Below are positions 50,992 to 60,178 of a DNA stretch of 64,000 bases, piece after piece (positions within the stretch are counted from its first letter, which is position 1; each line of letters opens with the position of its first letter). Origin of the DNA: Nocardia nova NBRC 15556 (GTDB taxonomy: Bacteria > Actinomycetota > Actinomycetes > Mycobacteriales > Mycobacteriaceae). Position numbers and translations under genes: made by a program. The DNA lies in contig NZ_BDBN01000039.1 in assembly GCF_001613005.1 (NCBI RefSeq), positions 19,926 to 83,925 of the forward strand. Direction: 5' to 3'. The notes below the pieces were generated by a model, which saw nothing but the letters and a program-made list of their open reading frames with translations, did no database searches and had not been told where the DNA came from.

Positions 50992-51758
50992 GGTGCCGCC
51001 CGGAATGCCGCCGGGTGGCCGAGTCGCTGCCCACCGTCGACGACCATCACCTCACCGGTGATCCAGCGCGCGGCGTCGGATACCAGGAACGCGATCGCCG
51101 ACCCGATATCGTCGGGTTCGCCGATCCGGTCCAGTGCGGTTGCGTCGGCCACCAGATTCTCGTGCTCGCGCCACAGAGCCTCGGCGAGCTTGGTCCGCAC
51201 CACGCCGGGCGCGACGGCGTTGACCCGGACCCGCGGCGACAGTTCCAGCGCCATCTGCTTGGTGAGGTGGATGAGCGCCGCCTTGGAGGCGTTGTAGAGA
51301 CCGAGGTTCGCCTCGAAACCCATACCGCCGATCGAGGCGGTGTTCACGACCGCGCCGCCGTGTTCACCCATCCAGGCCTTGGTCGCCAGCGACGTCCACA
51401 GGATCGGCGCCCACAGGTTGACGTCGAAGATCTTGGCGAACCGGCCGTGGTCCTGATCGATCACCGGGCCGAACGCCGGATTGGTGCCCGCGTTGTTGAC
51501 CAGGATGTCGACGCTGCCGAACCGCTCGAGGGTGCGGTCGATGCAGCTGCGCGCGGCCTCCTCGTCGACGGCGTGCGCGGCGATGCCGAGCGCGTTGCCC
51601 TCCACCTGTGCGGCCGCCGCGTCTGCCGATTCCTGATCCCGTGAGGTCAGCACCACGTTGGCCCCGGCCGCGGCGAGGGCCTGCGCGGTCGCGAGGCCGA
51701 TGCCGCGCGAGGCGCCGGTGACGATCGCGGTGCGGCCGGTCAGATCCGCGTTCGGCAT
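50988..51758 (-). CDS. Short-chain dehydrogenase/reductase
   Basis: 256 residues, classical SDR. Cofactor motif VTGASRGIGLATA, structural NNAG in VDILVNNAGTNP, catalytic Ser in NTASIGGMG and Tyr-x-x-x-Lys in YNASKAALIHL. The C-terminal VVDGGQRLGHP is typical. In context it probably oxidises a 3-hydroxyacyl or related intermediate produced by the neighbouring dehydrogenase. One base separates it from the acyl-CoA dehydrogenase stop. Confidence 0.92.
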   Translation of the reverse strand: MPNADLTGRTAIVTGASRGIGLATAQALAAAGANVVLTSRDQESADAAAAQVEGNALGIAAHAVDEEAARSCIDRTLERFGSVDILVNNAGTNPAFGPVIDQDHGRFAKIFDVNLWAPILWTSLATKAWMGEHGGAVVNTASIGGMGFEANLGLYNASKAALIHLTKQMALELSPRVRVNAVAPGVVRTKLAEALWREHENLVADATALDRIGEPDDIGSAIAFLVSDAARWITGEVMVVDGGQRLGHPAAFRAAP

Positions 51759-51759
51759 A

Positions 51760-52983
51760 TCAGTTGTCCGCCTTCACATCTCGATACTTGCGCAGTTCCT
51801 GCCGGGCCAGTGTGCGCTTGTGCACCTCGTCGGGGCCGTCGGCCAGCCGCAGCGTGCGCAGATGCGCCCACGCCATGGCGAGCGGGAAGTCGTCGGTGAC
51901 ACCGGCGCCACCGTGGACCTGAATGGCCCGGTCGACGATCTTCAGGGCGATATTCGGCGCGGCCACCTTGATCGCGGCGATCTCGGTGCGCGCCTCCTTG
52001 TTGCCGACGGTGTCCATCAGATAGGCGGCCTTCAGGGTCAGCAGCCGGATCATCTCGATATCGATGCGCGCCTCGGCGATCCAGTCCTGGATATTGGCGT
52101 TGGCGGCGATCGGCTTGCCGAAGGTGATGCGCGTACTCGCGCGCCGGCACATCAGCTCCAGGGCGCGTTCGGCCATTCCGATGGCCCGCATGCAGTGGTG
52201 AATGCGGCCGGGGCCGAGCCGGGCCTGGCTGATCGCGAAGCCCTCGCCCTCGCCCTTCAGCACATCTTTCAGCGGTACGCGCACATTCTCGAAATCGATC
52301 TCGGCATGCCCCTCGCGGTCCTGATAGCCGAAGACCGGCAGGCCGCGCATGACGGTCACGCCCGGTGCGTCGATGGGGACCACCATCATCGACTGCTGGC
52401 GGTGCGGCGCGGCGTCGGGATCGGTCTTGCCCATCACGATCAGCACGGTGCAGTTCGGATGCAAGGCGTTGGAGGCGAACCACTTACGGCCGTTGAGCAC
52501 GTACTCGTCGCCGTCACGCACCATCGACAGTTCCACATTGGTGGCGTCGGAACTGGCGACCGCGGGCTCGGTCATCGCGAACGCCGAGCGGATCGTGCCC
52601 GCCAGCAACGGCTTCAGGTACTTCTCCTTGTGCTCGTCGGTGCCGAAGAGCGTGAAGACTTCCATATTTCCCGTATCCGGGGCATTGCAGTTGCACGCCT
52701 CCGGCGCCAGGTGGCTGCGGCCCATGATCTCGGCCAGCGGCGCGTACTCGAGGTTGGTCAGACCCGGACCCCATTCCGGGTAGGGGTGGAACAGATTCCA
52801 CAGGCCCCGCCGCTGCGCCTCGGCCTTGAGCTCTTCCAGGATCGGCGGCTGGAAATGCGGATCGCCGGCGGCGCGCATCTGCTCGTCGTAGACGGCCTCG
52901 GCGGGGTAGACGTGCGAATCCATGAACTCCAGCAGCTGGGCCCGATACTTCTCGGCCCGCTCGGAGATGTCGAACATCGACAT
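51760..52983 (-). CDS. Acyl-CoA dehydrogenase (ACAD10/11-like)
   Basis: 407 residues, FAD-dependent. Signatures: FAMTEPAVASSDATNVELSM, GRKWFASNALHPNCTV, RIHHCMRAIGMAERALEL, FGKPIAANANIQDWIAEARI, and IQVHGGAGVTDDFPLA near the C-terminus. The start MSMFDIS (52983) is chosen over upstream alternatives. The pairing with a phosphotransferase-fold protein and two SDRs is the bacterial counterpart of ACAD10/ACAD11-type 4-hydroxy-acid catabolism, inferred from context. Confidence 0.92.
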   Translation of the reverse strand: MSMFDISERAEKYRAQLLEFMDSHVYPAEAVYDEQMRAAGDPHFQPPILEELKAEAQRRGLWNLFHPYPEWGPGLTNLEYAPLAEIMGRSHLAPEACNCNAPDTGNMEVFTLFGTDEHKEKYLKPLLAGTIRSAFAMTEPAVASSDATNVELSMVRDGDEYVLNGRKWFASNALHPNCTVLIVMGKTDPDAAPHRQQSMMVVPIDAPGVTVMRGLPVFGYQDREGHAEIDFENVRVPLKDVLKGEGEGFAISQARLGPGRIHHCMRAIGMAERALELMCRRASTRITFGKPIAANANIQDWIAEARIDIEMIRLLTLKAAYLMDTVGNKEARTEIAAIKVAAPNIALKIVDRAIQVHGGAGVTDDFPLAMAWAHLRTLRLADGPDEVHKRTLARQELRKYRDVKADN

Positions 52984-53020
52984 GTGATCTCCTGATCGTT
53001 GTGAAATCTGTTGTGACGCT

Positions 53021-53839
53021 TCAGCTCTCGTCGAGCAAGCTGCGCTGGTACCGGCGCATGCCGGCCAGCCAGCGGTCGTAGTCGGCCCCCTTGCGCCGAT
53101 ACATCTCGAGCACACTCGCATGCGGCAGGATCAAGAACTGCTCGGCGTCGATCGCGGCGAGTACGGCGTCGGCGACCTGCGCGGGTTCGAGCACCTCCCC
53201 GGCGGCGGTCACCGCCCGGGTGGAGGCCGCGCCGAGCCGGTCGCCGGAGTCGCGCCCGGCATACAGCAGGGGCGTGTCGACCCCCATGGGGCACAGGCAG
53301 CTGACCCGAATCCCCTGGTCGCCGTAGGTGACCGACAACCATTCGGCGAAGCCGACAGCGGCGTGCTTGGTGACCGAGTAGGTGGCCGACCCGATCTGGG
53401 TGAGAAGTCCGGCCGCGGACGCGGTGCTGACGAAATATCCTTCGCCGCGCTCGAGCCATCGGGGTACGAGCTGGGTGGCGGCGCGGATGTGCGCGCGCAC
53501 GTTCACGTCGAAGGACCGGTCCCAGTCGGCCTCGGCGACGTCGAGCCCGGCCGCACCGGCGATGCCGGCGTTCGCGAAGTACAGGTCCACCGGGCCGAAC
53601 GTGTTCTCCGCCAGCGTGATCAGACCGGCGATCGCCTCGGGATCGCTGACGTCGGCCCCCGCGCTCACGCAGGCACCGGGATGGTCGGCGGCCACGGCGT
53701 CGGCGACGCTCTTCGCGGCGGCCTCGTCGAGATCGGCGACGACGACTCGCGCGCCCGCTTCGGCGAGGCGGGCGGCGAGAGCGCCGCCGATGCCCCCTCC
53801 GCCGCCGGTCACGATGGCCACCTTCTGCGCAACCTGCAC
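53021..53839 (-). CDS. Short-chain dehydrogenase/reductase
   Basis: 272 residues. SDR with VAIVTGGGGGIGGALAARLA, then FANAGIAG in place of NNAG, catalytic Ser in STASAAGLL and Tyr/Lys in YSVTKHAAVGFAEWL. The sequence resembles 'SDR family oxidoreductase' genes of fatty or steroid catabolic loci. First gene of the minus-strand operon with a strong promoter and palindromic operator 36-64 bp upstream. Confidence 0.92.
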   Translation of the reverse strand: MQVAQKVAIVTGGGGGIGGALAARLAEAGARVVVADLDEAAAKSVADAVAADHPGACVSAGADVSDPEAIAGLITLAENTFGPVDLYFANAGIAGAAGLDVAEADWDRSFDVNVRAHIRAATQLVPRWLERGEGYFVSTASAAGLLTQIGSATYSVTKHAAVGFAEWLSVTYGDQGIRVSCLCPMGVDTPLLYAGRDSGDRLGAASTRAVTAAGEVLEPAQVADAVLAAIDAEQFLILPHASVLEMYRRKGADYDRWLAGMRRYQRSLLDES

Positions 53840-53874
53840 TGCCGTACCCCTGTCCGTGTCCGTGATGTCACCCC

Positions 53875-53903
53875 ACCGTAGTTGAGGTTGACGTCAAGTT
53901 CAA
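53875..53903 (-). promoter_or_regulatory. Promoter with palindromic operator of the acyl-CoA dehydrogenase operon
   Basis: On the minus strand -35 TTGAAC (53903-53898) and -10 TACGGT (53880-53875) are 17 bp apart. A 22-bp dyad (53882-53903) centred on TTGACGTCAA spans the -35 and the spacer, with arms TTGAGGTTGAC and GTCAAGTTCAA (two mismatches). This position is suitable for repression, perhaps by the TetR protein encoded just upstream. Confidence 0.75.
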
Positions 53904-53976
53904 TTTCGGGTGTGCGCGGGCGCCGCACTCCGCTGTTGTAGCAGGTCCGCGCCGCGCCGGAGGGCGAAACGGCGAG

Positions 53977-54663
53977 TCAGGACTTGGCCGGAATACGCAG
54001 CGCGTTGACCCACAAGCGGGTCGCGGTATAGGTGAGCTCGTCCAGGTCGACCGGGCGATCGGTGTCGTCACCGGCCACGAAATGCCCGAAGGCCAGGCGG
54101 CTGACCATCCCGGAGAGCGCCCGCGAGGCGAGAAGTGGATCCAGCTCGGGATCGGCCAGCCCGCGACGTTGCAGCGATTCGATACTGCGAGCGTTGCGAT
54201 CGATGAATGCCTCGGCGCGGCGCTGGCGCAGCACCCGGAATTCGGGGTCGATATTGGCCACCTGTTCCAGCAGGCCCATCAGTTTGGCGTTGCGCTGATA
54301 GGCCTCGAAGTAGGCGCGGTTGCTCGCGGCCACCACGGCGGCCGGATCGTCGGCCTCGGGAACATGCGGCATCCCCGGGTGCATCATGTCCTCCTGGGCG
54401 ACCTCCAGGACCGCCGCGAAAATCTCCTCCTTGCTGGAGAAGTAGGTGTAGAAGGTGCCGGAGGAGCAGTGCGCCTCGGTCGTGATGTCGACCAGCCGGG
54501 TGTCGAGATAGCCGCTGGTCTCGAAGACGCGGCGCGCGGCGGCGATCAGCGTCGAGCGGGTACGCAATCCGCGCTCGGTGGTCGGCAATTCCCTCAGCAG
54601 GGAAGTCCGGGCCATCGACGGCGCCGCGTCCGTGCTGCGACCATCCTCGCCGAACTTTCCCAT
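53977..54663 (-). CDS. TetR-family regulator
   Basis: 228 residues from ATG 54663. HTH: STLIAAARRVFETSGYLDTR then LVDITTEAHCSSGTFYTYFSSKEEI. The ligand-binding domain contains a TetR_C-type helix pair (AYFEAYQRNAKLMGLLEQV). The ~40-residue N-terminal extension is charged. It lies upstream of the acyl-CoA dehydrogenase operon in the same direction, so it may control the operator at 53882-53903. The long open frame beyond 54663 overlaps the vWA gene on the other strand and was rejected. Confidence 0.88.
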   Translation of the reverse strand: MGKFGEDGRSTDAAPSMARTSLLRELPTTERGLRTRSTLIAAARRVFETSGYLDTRLVDITTEAHCSSGTFYTYFSSKEEIFAAVLEVAQEDMMHPGMPHVPEADDPAAVVAASNRAYFEAYQRNAKLMGLLEQVANIDPEFRVLRQRRAEAFIDRNARSIESLQRRGLADPELDPLLASRALSGMVSRLAFGHFVAGDDTDRPVDLDELTYTATRLWVNALRIPAKS

Positions 54664-54738
54664 GCAGCAGTTATAGCCGACGAGGCCGATGGCGGCACGT
54701 AGGGTCTGTTGATCTTGGAAGTCATCGGAGTGGAGAGT

Positions 54739-56652
54739 ATGTCGATATTGAGGAAGCTGTTGACGCTCGGGGCGGCAGCAGCGGCGGTTGCGCTCACCGC
54801 GGTTCCGGCGCACGCGCAACAGCAACCCGAGTACGCCCCCACCATGCTGGTGCTGGACGCCTCGGGATCCATGCGGGCTCCGGATCCCGCCGGCGGCACG
54901 AAACTGGATGCGGCCAAGGCCGCCGTGCACAGTTTCGTCGCCGCGGCCCCGGCCCGGTCGAAGGTGGGGCTGACCGTGTACGGGACCGGAACGGGATCCT
55001 CGGATGCGGAAAAGACCGCCGGATGTGCGGACGTGCGCACGCTGCACGGCGCCGACATCATCGACAGAGCGGCTCTGAATACCGCCGTCGACGGTGTCGA
55101 GGCCAGTGGATATACGCCGATCGGCGCCGCGCTGCGCACGGCCGCCGACGCGCTTCCGAAGCAGGGCCCGCGGTCGGTCGTCCTCGTCTCCGACGGCGAA
55201 GACACCTGCGCGCCACCGGATCCGTGTGAAGTCGCCCGGGAACTCGAGCGTCAGGGCGCCACGATCGTGGTGCATGCCATCGGATTCGGTGTGGACGGGC
55301 CCGCGCGCAAACAGCTCACGTGCATCGCACAGCAGACCGGCGGTACGTACACCGACGCCGCCGACGGCGCATCCCTCGAACGTGTCCTGCCCCGGGTGAG
55401 TCAGGCGGCGTTGCGCACGTACACGCCGGTCGGCGCGCCGATTTCCGGCACCACGACCTATCGGGACGCGCCGGTCGCCGGGCCGGGCCGATATCTGGAC
55501 ACGATCGCCCAGCACGAGACGAAGTACTACGCACTGGACGTGCCGCAGGGCGCGATGGCCTACTTCAGTGCGACGCTGGCCTTCCCGCACGTCCGGCAGA
55601 AACCGCCCGGCAACGACAACAGCGTTCTGTACCTGCGCGTCTACGGCGAGGATGGCAAGGACTGCAACGTATTCGAGTTCGAGCAGGTGGTGAACACCAG
55701 TGACGGCGTGGCACTGACCGTCACGAAGGCGTGGGACGGCGCGACGAAGACCGACTCCGGATCCGACAGCGCCGCGAACGCGTGCCGCGGCGGCGGTCGC
55801 TACTACTTCGCACCCGAGTGGCACGGCGTCGCCGACACCAGCCCGCAGCAGATGCCGATGGAGTTGCTGTTCGGAATCGAGCCCGCGGCCGGCGACCCCG
55901 GTCCGCCCGCCTCGGCCACACCGACGGCCTTTACGCCACCGGCCGGTAGTGCCGTCGCGGTCTCGGGAAGTGGATCGTTCAATGCCGCAACGACATTGGA
56001 AGGTTCCGGTAGCTATTCCGACACCTTGCAGCGCGGCGAGTTCGTCTTCTATCGGGTCGCGCTCGGATGGGGCCAGGGCCTCGCATACCGGGTGAATTTC
56101 CTCGATTCCGACAAGCGCGGACTCGACGGTCTGTCGCGGGTCACGACCACGCTGTACTCGCCGATTCGCACCGAGATCGACCACGACTTCGGCAGCTACA
56201 ACGGAGAATCGGCGACGATGCCGGCCGGTGGTCCGCTGGCGACGTTGCCGGTGCGCTACAGCAATCGCACGGCCGGGGACGCCAAGAGCGCCGAACAGAG
56301 CCTGGCCGGTTGGTACTACATCGCCGTCTCGGTCAGCGCCTCGAATGTCGAAGGACTCGGTGCGCCCGTCCCGATTCGCCTGGATGTGACCGTCGGCGGG
56401 GCTGCCGAGCCCGGACCGCGGTACGAATCCGCCACGCCGGCCGGCATATTCGGTGAGCATGCCACGCAGACACCGGAGGCTTCGTCCTCGTCGAACAACG
56501 GCGGGCAATCGCGGGCGTCGGCCGCCTCGGAATCCGGCGACGGGGTGTCGCCGACGGTCGTCGCGGCCGTCATCGCCGGCGTGGTCCTCCTCGGACTGCT
56601 GCTCGGCGCGCTGGTGGTGATACGAAGCCGCCGCAAGGACACCCGTCCCTAG
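54739..56652 (+). CDS. Exported, membrane-anchored von Willebrand factor A-domain protein
   Basis: 637 residues. Signal peptide LLTLGAAAAAVALTAVPAHA, vWA domain at ~30-220 with MIDAS DASGS (in LVLDASGSMRAP), a Thr site near YTPIGAALRT and the Asp of LVSDGEDTC. A large extracellular beta-rich region (~220-580) with several cysteines follows, then a C-terminal helix (VVAAVIAGVVLLGLLLGALV) with a cytoplasmic SRRKDTRP tail. It is thus a type I surface protein with a metal-dependent binding domain; the ligand is unknown. A bidirectional hairpin follows the gene. Confidence 0.9.
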   Translation: MSILRKLLTLGAAAAAVALTAVPAHAQQQPEYAPTMLVLDASGSMRAPDPAGGTKLDAAKAAVHSFVAAAPARSKVGLTVYGTGTGSSDAEKTAGCADVRTLHGADIIDRAALNTAVDGVEASGYTPIGAALRTAADALPKQGPRSVVLVSDGEDTCAPPDPCEVARELERQGATIVVHAIGFGVDGPARKQLTCIAQQTGGTYTDAADGASLERVLPRVSQAALRTYTPVGAPISGTTTYRDAPVAGPGRYLDTIAQHETKYYALDVPQGAMAYFSATLAFPHVRQKPPGNDNSVLYLRVYGEDGKDCNVFEFEQVVNTSDGVALTVTKAWDGATKTDSGSDSAANACRGGGRYYFAPEWHGVADTSPQQMPMELLFGIEPAAGDPGPPASATPTAFTPPAGSAVAVSGSGSFNAATTLEGSGSYSDTLQRGEFVFYRVALGWGQGLAYRVNFLDSDKRGLDGLSRVTTTLYSPIRTEIDHDFGSYNGESATMPAGGPLATLPVRYSNRTAGDAKSAEQSLAGWYYIAVSVSASNVEGLGAPVPIRLDVTVGGAAEPGPRYESATPAGIFGEHATQTPEASSSSNNGGQSRASAASESGDGVSPTVVAAVIAGVVLLGLLLGALVVIRSRRKDTRP

Positions 56653-56686
56653 GGCACCGCTACCGAGGAGCCGGCGGAAATCGAGG

Positions 56687-56724
56687 GCCGGTCCGTGATC
56701 GCTTGCGAGTGATGACGGACCGGC
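56687..56724. terminator. Bidirectional hairpin terminator
   Basis: GCCGGTCCGT (56687-56696) pairs with ACGGACCGGC (56715-56724). Inside it ATCGCT and AGTGAT pair further (one G-U) around TGCG. It lies between the convergent vWA and polyprenyl synthase stops. Confidence 0.8.
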
Positions 56725-57858
56725 TCACCTGTTCCGCCGGACCACCACGTGAGCCAGGGTTTCGAGATCGCCCCGGGCGACGCCTGACGGCAGCCCGGCG
56801 AGCGCGGAACGCAATGCCCGGTCGGCGTATTCGCGGGTGAGTTCACGCCCACCGGCGGCGGCGACCAGTTCGGCGGCGCGCGCAACGTCGGCCGTGGTCA
56901 TCGGACGTGGCTCGCGGTACAGCCGGGCCAGTTCGCGGCCCGCATCGGTGTCGGAGGCCAACGCGCACACCACCGGAAACGACCGCTTCCGGCCGGCCAG
57001 ATCGCTGAGCGCGGGTTTACCGGTCACCGCCGGATCGCCCCAGATGTCGATGGCGTCGTCGACCAGTTGGAACGCCAGGCCGAGATTGCGGCCGAAGGTG
57101 TTGAACGCGGCCACCGTTCGCGAATCCGCACCCGCGCACAACGCGCCCAGGGCGCAGGAACAGCCGAGCAGCACAGCGGTTTTGCCGGCCGCCATGGCCA
57201 GGTAGTCCTCGACGCTCACATCCGGGCGGGTTTCGAAATCGCAGTCTTGATATTGGCCGTGGCACAGGGTCGCGGCGGTGCGGGCCAGCCGGATCACCGC
57301 GGCGGCGCCGGCCTCCTCCGGCACTCCGCCGTCGGAGAGCACCGCGAATGCCAAGGCCTGCAACGCGTCACCGAGCAAGGTGGCATTGGTGGTGCCCCAC
57401 ACCCGCCAGACCGTGGGCCGGCCGTGGCGCAGTGGATCGGCGTCCATCACGTCGTCGTGGACGAGGGAGAAGTTGTGCAGCAGTTCGACCGCGGCGCCCG
57501 CGTGTACGGCATCGGCGGCCGGTGCGCCGCAGGCGGCCGCGGCGGCCAGAGTCAGTGCCGGGCGCAGCCCCTTGCCGTGGGAGCCGGCGCGCAGGTTGCC
57601 CTCGGCGTCGCACCAGCCGAAGTGGTAACCGGCCATCCGGTCGAGGGGGTGGCCGAGGGTGGCGACGGCGGCCCGCAGGACCGGCGCGATCGCCGTGCGG
57701 GCATCGGCGAGCAGGGTCGCCGCGGTGCGCGCGCCCGGGGCGGCATCGGTGGTGGCGCGTGGACGGCGCCCGGGTTCACGGGCGACCGCGCAGTCCTTGC
57801 GGTCCGCTGTGGGAAGATGTTGCGCCGGAGAGTAAGTGGTGGGTTTGGATGCTCGCAT
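56725..57858 (-). CDS. Polyprenyl diphosphate synthase (GGPP synthase-like)
   Basis: 377 residues, trans-isoprenyl diphosphate synthase. First Asp-rich motif VHDDVMDAD (Asp135, Asp136, Asp139), second motif QLVDDAIDIWGD (Asp267, Asp268, Asp271), and GKGLRPALTL with the substrate-binding Lys/Arg. It condenses IPP with allylic diphosphates; residues before the first motif (AAVELLHNFSLV) do not allow a safe choice between FPP and GGPP. It probably makes the precursor for the terpene synthase encoded 149 bp upstream on the same strand. The ~45-residue N-terminal extension is disordered. Confidence 0.92.
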   Translation of the reverse strand: MRASKPTTYSPAQHLPTADRKDCAVAREPGRRPRATTDAAPGARTAATLLADARTAIAPVLRAAVATLGHPLDRMAGYHFGWCDAEGNLRAGSHGKGLRPALTLAAAAACGAPAADAVHAGAAVELLHNFSLVHDDVMDADPLRHGRPTVWRVWGTTNATLLGDALQALAFAVLSDGGVPEEAGAAAVIRLARTAATLCHGQYQDCDFETRPDVSVEDYLAMAAGKTAVLLGCSCALGALCAGADSRTVAAFNTFGRNLGLAFQLVDDAIDIWGDPAVTGKPALSDLAGRKRSFPVVCALASDTDAGRELARLYREPRPMTTADVARAAELVAAAGGRELTREYADRALRSALAGLPSGVARGDLETLAHVVVRRNR

Positions 57859-58007
57859 TACCGGCCCCGCTCGCTAGGGCACAGCCGCCGCGCCCGCTCC
57901 GCGTCGCGGTCGGCGGTGCGTGAAGTATTCATCGTCGCACCGGAACCCGCGGGCCGGGCGATGGCCCGGGTTGCGTTTGCGCAACGCCTGCGCCCGCGGA
58001 TTCGTCG

Positions 58008-58988
58008 TCAGGCCAGGGGAGCGCCGTGCTCGAGTGCCTCGCGCGGCGCGCTGGTGTAGCGCGCGGCCTGATAATGGTAGTCGAAGTTGGCTCGGACGTA
58101 TCGGGTGTAGCAGGTCGCGATGGTGAGGATATCGGTGCGGTCGCGGCCGGACAGTCCCGCCGCGTCGAGTTCGGCCGGCAGCGCGTCGATGCCCGCGAGC
58201 ATGCGGCGCACGCATGCGGTGAGCATGCGGTCGACCACATCGACCGCACGGTCCCGGTCGAGACCGAGCTGACGTTCGGCCAGCAGCACCGAGTTGTACA
58301 GATAATCCGACGCCTCGTCGGAATCGATGGACAGAATGTCGTTGAACAGGCCCATATGTTCGACGGATGCCTCCCGGATCGCGCGCAATGCCGGCAGCGC
58401 CCGCGCGCCCGCGCACAGGTCGACGCCCTCGGCGATCTCGCTGATATCGAGAAAGACGTACAGCGCCACCGAGTCCCGCCGGTGGGCGCGGTAGTCGTCC
58501 AGATCGGGATAGCGATCGGTGAGCCGCCCGATGCTCTCCGTGTAGTAGGTCCACAGCCATGCCGAGAGTTCGGTGCGCACCGCGTGACGCCACCGACTCG
58601 AGCGTCCCGCGCACAGTTCGCGCCACAGTTCGGCGAAGGCCACCGCGAGGACCCCTGTCGGTCGGGCGCCGGGTTCGAACACCTCCTCCAGTGCGGTGAT
58701 GGTCGCCAATGTCCGTGCCGGGTCGGGAATTTCGATGTCGAACTGATCGTCGACGATGAATGCCCATGCGGTGAATCTGCTCAGCAATCCCAGCGCGTCC
58801 GCCTCGGCATACGGGCACCACAGCGCGTACATGCGAGCCGGCCGGGTCCGGCGCATGCGCCGGCGGGTCGGCTCCGAGGGAACCAGATCACAACGTTCGA
58901 GCCAGGCCCACATGGCCTGCTCGGCCTCCGATTCGGCGGGATTGGCCCCCTCCGAATCGAACGGCATGAAGAACTCAGTTACATGCAT
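58008..58988 (-). CDS. Class I terpene synthase
   Basis: 326 residues, bacterial terpene cyclase. Ionises an isoprenyl diphosphate and cyclises it. The Asp-rich motif is FIVDDQFD (Asp80-Asp84), the effector Arg is in AHRRDSV (~Arg170), and the NSE triad is NDILSIDSDE (Asn216, Ser220, with Asp224/Glu225 at the third position instead of a plain Glu). The C-terminal Arg310-Tyr311 pair in ARYTSAP completes the set. The product cannot be read from sequence. It forms an operon-like pair with the polyprenyl synthase; no P450 or tailoring gene is adjacent. Confidence 0.93.
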   Translation of the reverse strand: MHVTEFFMPFDSEGANPAESEAEQAMWAWLERCDLVPSEPTRRRMRRTRPARMYALWCPYAEADALGLLSRFTAWAFIVDDQFDIEIPDPARTLATITALEEVFEPGARPTGVLAVAFAELWRELCAGRSSRWRHAVRTELSAWLWTYYTESIGRLTDRYPDLDDYRAHRRDSVALYVFLDISEIAEGVDLCAGARALPALRAIREASVEHMGLFNDILSIDSDEASDYLYNSVLLAERQLGLDRDRAVDVVDRMLTACVRRMLAGIDALPAELDAAGLSGRDRTDILTIATCYTRYVRANFDYHYQAARYTSAPREALEHGAPLA

Positions 58989-59566
58989 CGAAACCGCCTA
59001 TCTCCCAAGCAGTTTAACGCGAGTACCGCAATCCGGGCATTCGGTTTGCGATATCGGGTCGATCCCGGGTGACGACAAGACGAAGTGCCACAACGGATTC
59101 GGATCGCAACCCCTCATGCACCCCGGCTCCCGACGGATTCGACCGAACAGTGGACAGCTCGCCCGAGTCGAGCGGCGGATACGCCACCTGCCCGAGAGCA
59201 TTCACCCGGCGATCGTCGACGGCCGGCACGGAAGTCTGCCCGTGCCGCCCGGCCGGGGTCGGCGCGGCGCCGTACCCCACGGGAGGACTCGGCGGGCATT
59301 CGACGGCCGCATACGTGCGTGCGTTTCGTGCTCGGCGTGCAGCCGACGAGCGATGGCGGACACCGACCTCAGCACGATCGTGGCAATCGGGCACAGCATG
59401 CCGATCGGGTCGTCGCCCTCGATACTGCGAACAACTCATGGCCCCCTCGTTTCGCCACCCTTCGCGGGCGCCGCCAAGCTTACGGCAGGCTACCCGCCCG
59501 GCGCAGCGCGAACCGGGCCGGCGAATGTCTCGGAACCTCCGGGAGGCAGCCCGAAAACCTTGCAGT
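58989..59566. other. Intergenic region, nothing recognised
   Basis: About 580 bp upstream of the terpene synthase. Open frames on both strands show no motif or coding-like start, and no hairpin or repeat stood out. It should hold the promoter of the terpene locus. Confidence 0.5.
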
Positions 59567-60169
59567 TCAGCAGGTTTCGTCGGCGGTTCGCAGGGCGTCG
59601 ATTCCGGTGTCGAGGGCGGCCTCCAGGAAACCGATGTCACCGGTCGCCAGCAGGATGCCGACACCACCCTGGATTCCGGCCAGCAGGGCGGCCGCGGCGC
59701 GGCCCGCGTCGAGTCGCACCGCGATCTCGCCCTGGCTCTGCATGCCGCGGATGCCGCGCTCGATGTCGCCGTGCCATCGCCGCAGCAGGGCGGCGCTCAC
59801 CTGCTGGGCGCCGGGAGTGGTGCGACCCAGCTCCGACATCAGCACCGACAGGGGACAGAACCGGCCCTGCTCCCGGTACCGTTCGACCACCACGTCGCGC
59901 CAGCGCTGCCACGCCGCCCAGGAGTCCAGCGCGCCGAGATAGGGCTGCTGGTCGGCGAGCACCGCATCGGCCTCGTGCTGCGCGACCGCCAGCAGCAATT
60001 CCTCTTTGCCGTCGGGAAAGTAGTGGAAGAGCTGGCTTTTCGATGTACGGGTGCGGGCCCGGATGTCGTCGAGGGTGGCGACGGTGACTCCGCGGTCACG
60101 GATTTCGGCGGCGGCGCCCTCGATGATGCGTTGCCGGGTGGCCGCCCCCTTGGCCGTCAATGGACTCAC
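59567..60169 (-). CDS. TetR-family regulator
   Basis: 200 residues. N-terminal HTH: IIEGAAAEIRDRGVTVATLD then DIRARTRTSKSQLFHYFPDG; C-terminal TetR_C-like domain (FCPLSVLMSELGRTTPGAQQ). The latter resembles the YxaF/LmrA group that responds to aromatic or drug-like ligands. It follows the alpha/beta hydrolase gene by nine bases on the same strand, so the two are co-transcribed and probably autoregulated. Confidence 0.88.
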   Translation of the reverse strand: MSPLTAKGAATRQRIIEGAAAEIRDRGVTVATLDDIRARTRTSKSQLFHYFPDGKEELLLAVAQHEADAVLADQQPYLGALDSWAAWQRWRDVVVERYREQGRFCPLSVLMSELGRTTPGAQQVSAALLRRWHGDIERGIRGMQSQGEIAVRLDAGRAAAALLAGIQGGVGILLATGDIGFLEAALDTGIDALRTADETC

Positions 60170-60178
60170 GAGTCCATT

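Noticed and set aside
54664..56508. Long minus-strand extension upstream of the TetR gene
   Set aside because: It is fully antisense to the von Willebrand A gene and contains low-complexity Arg/Gly sequence.
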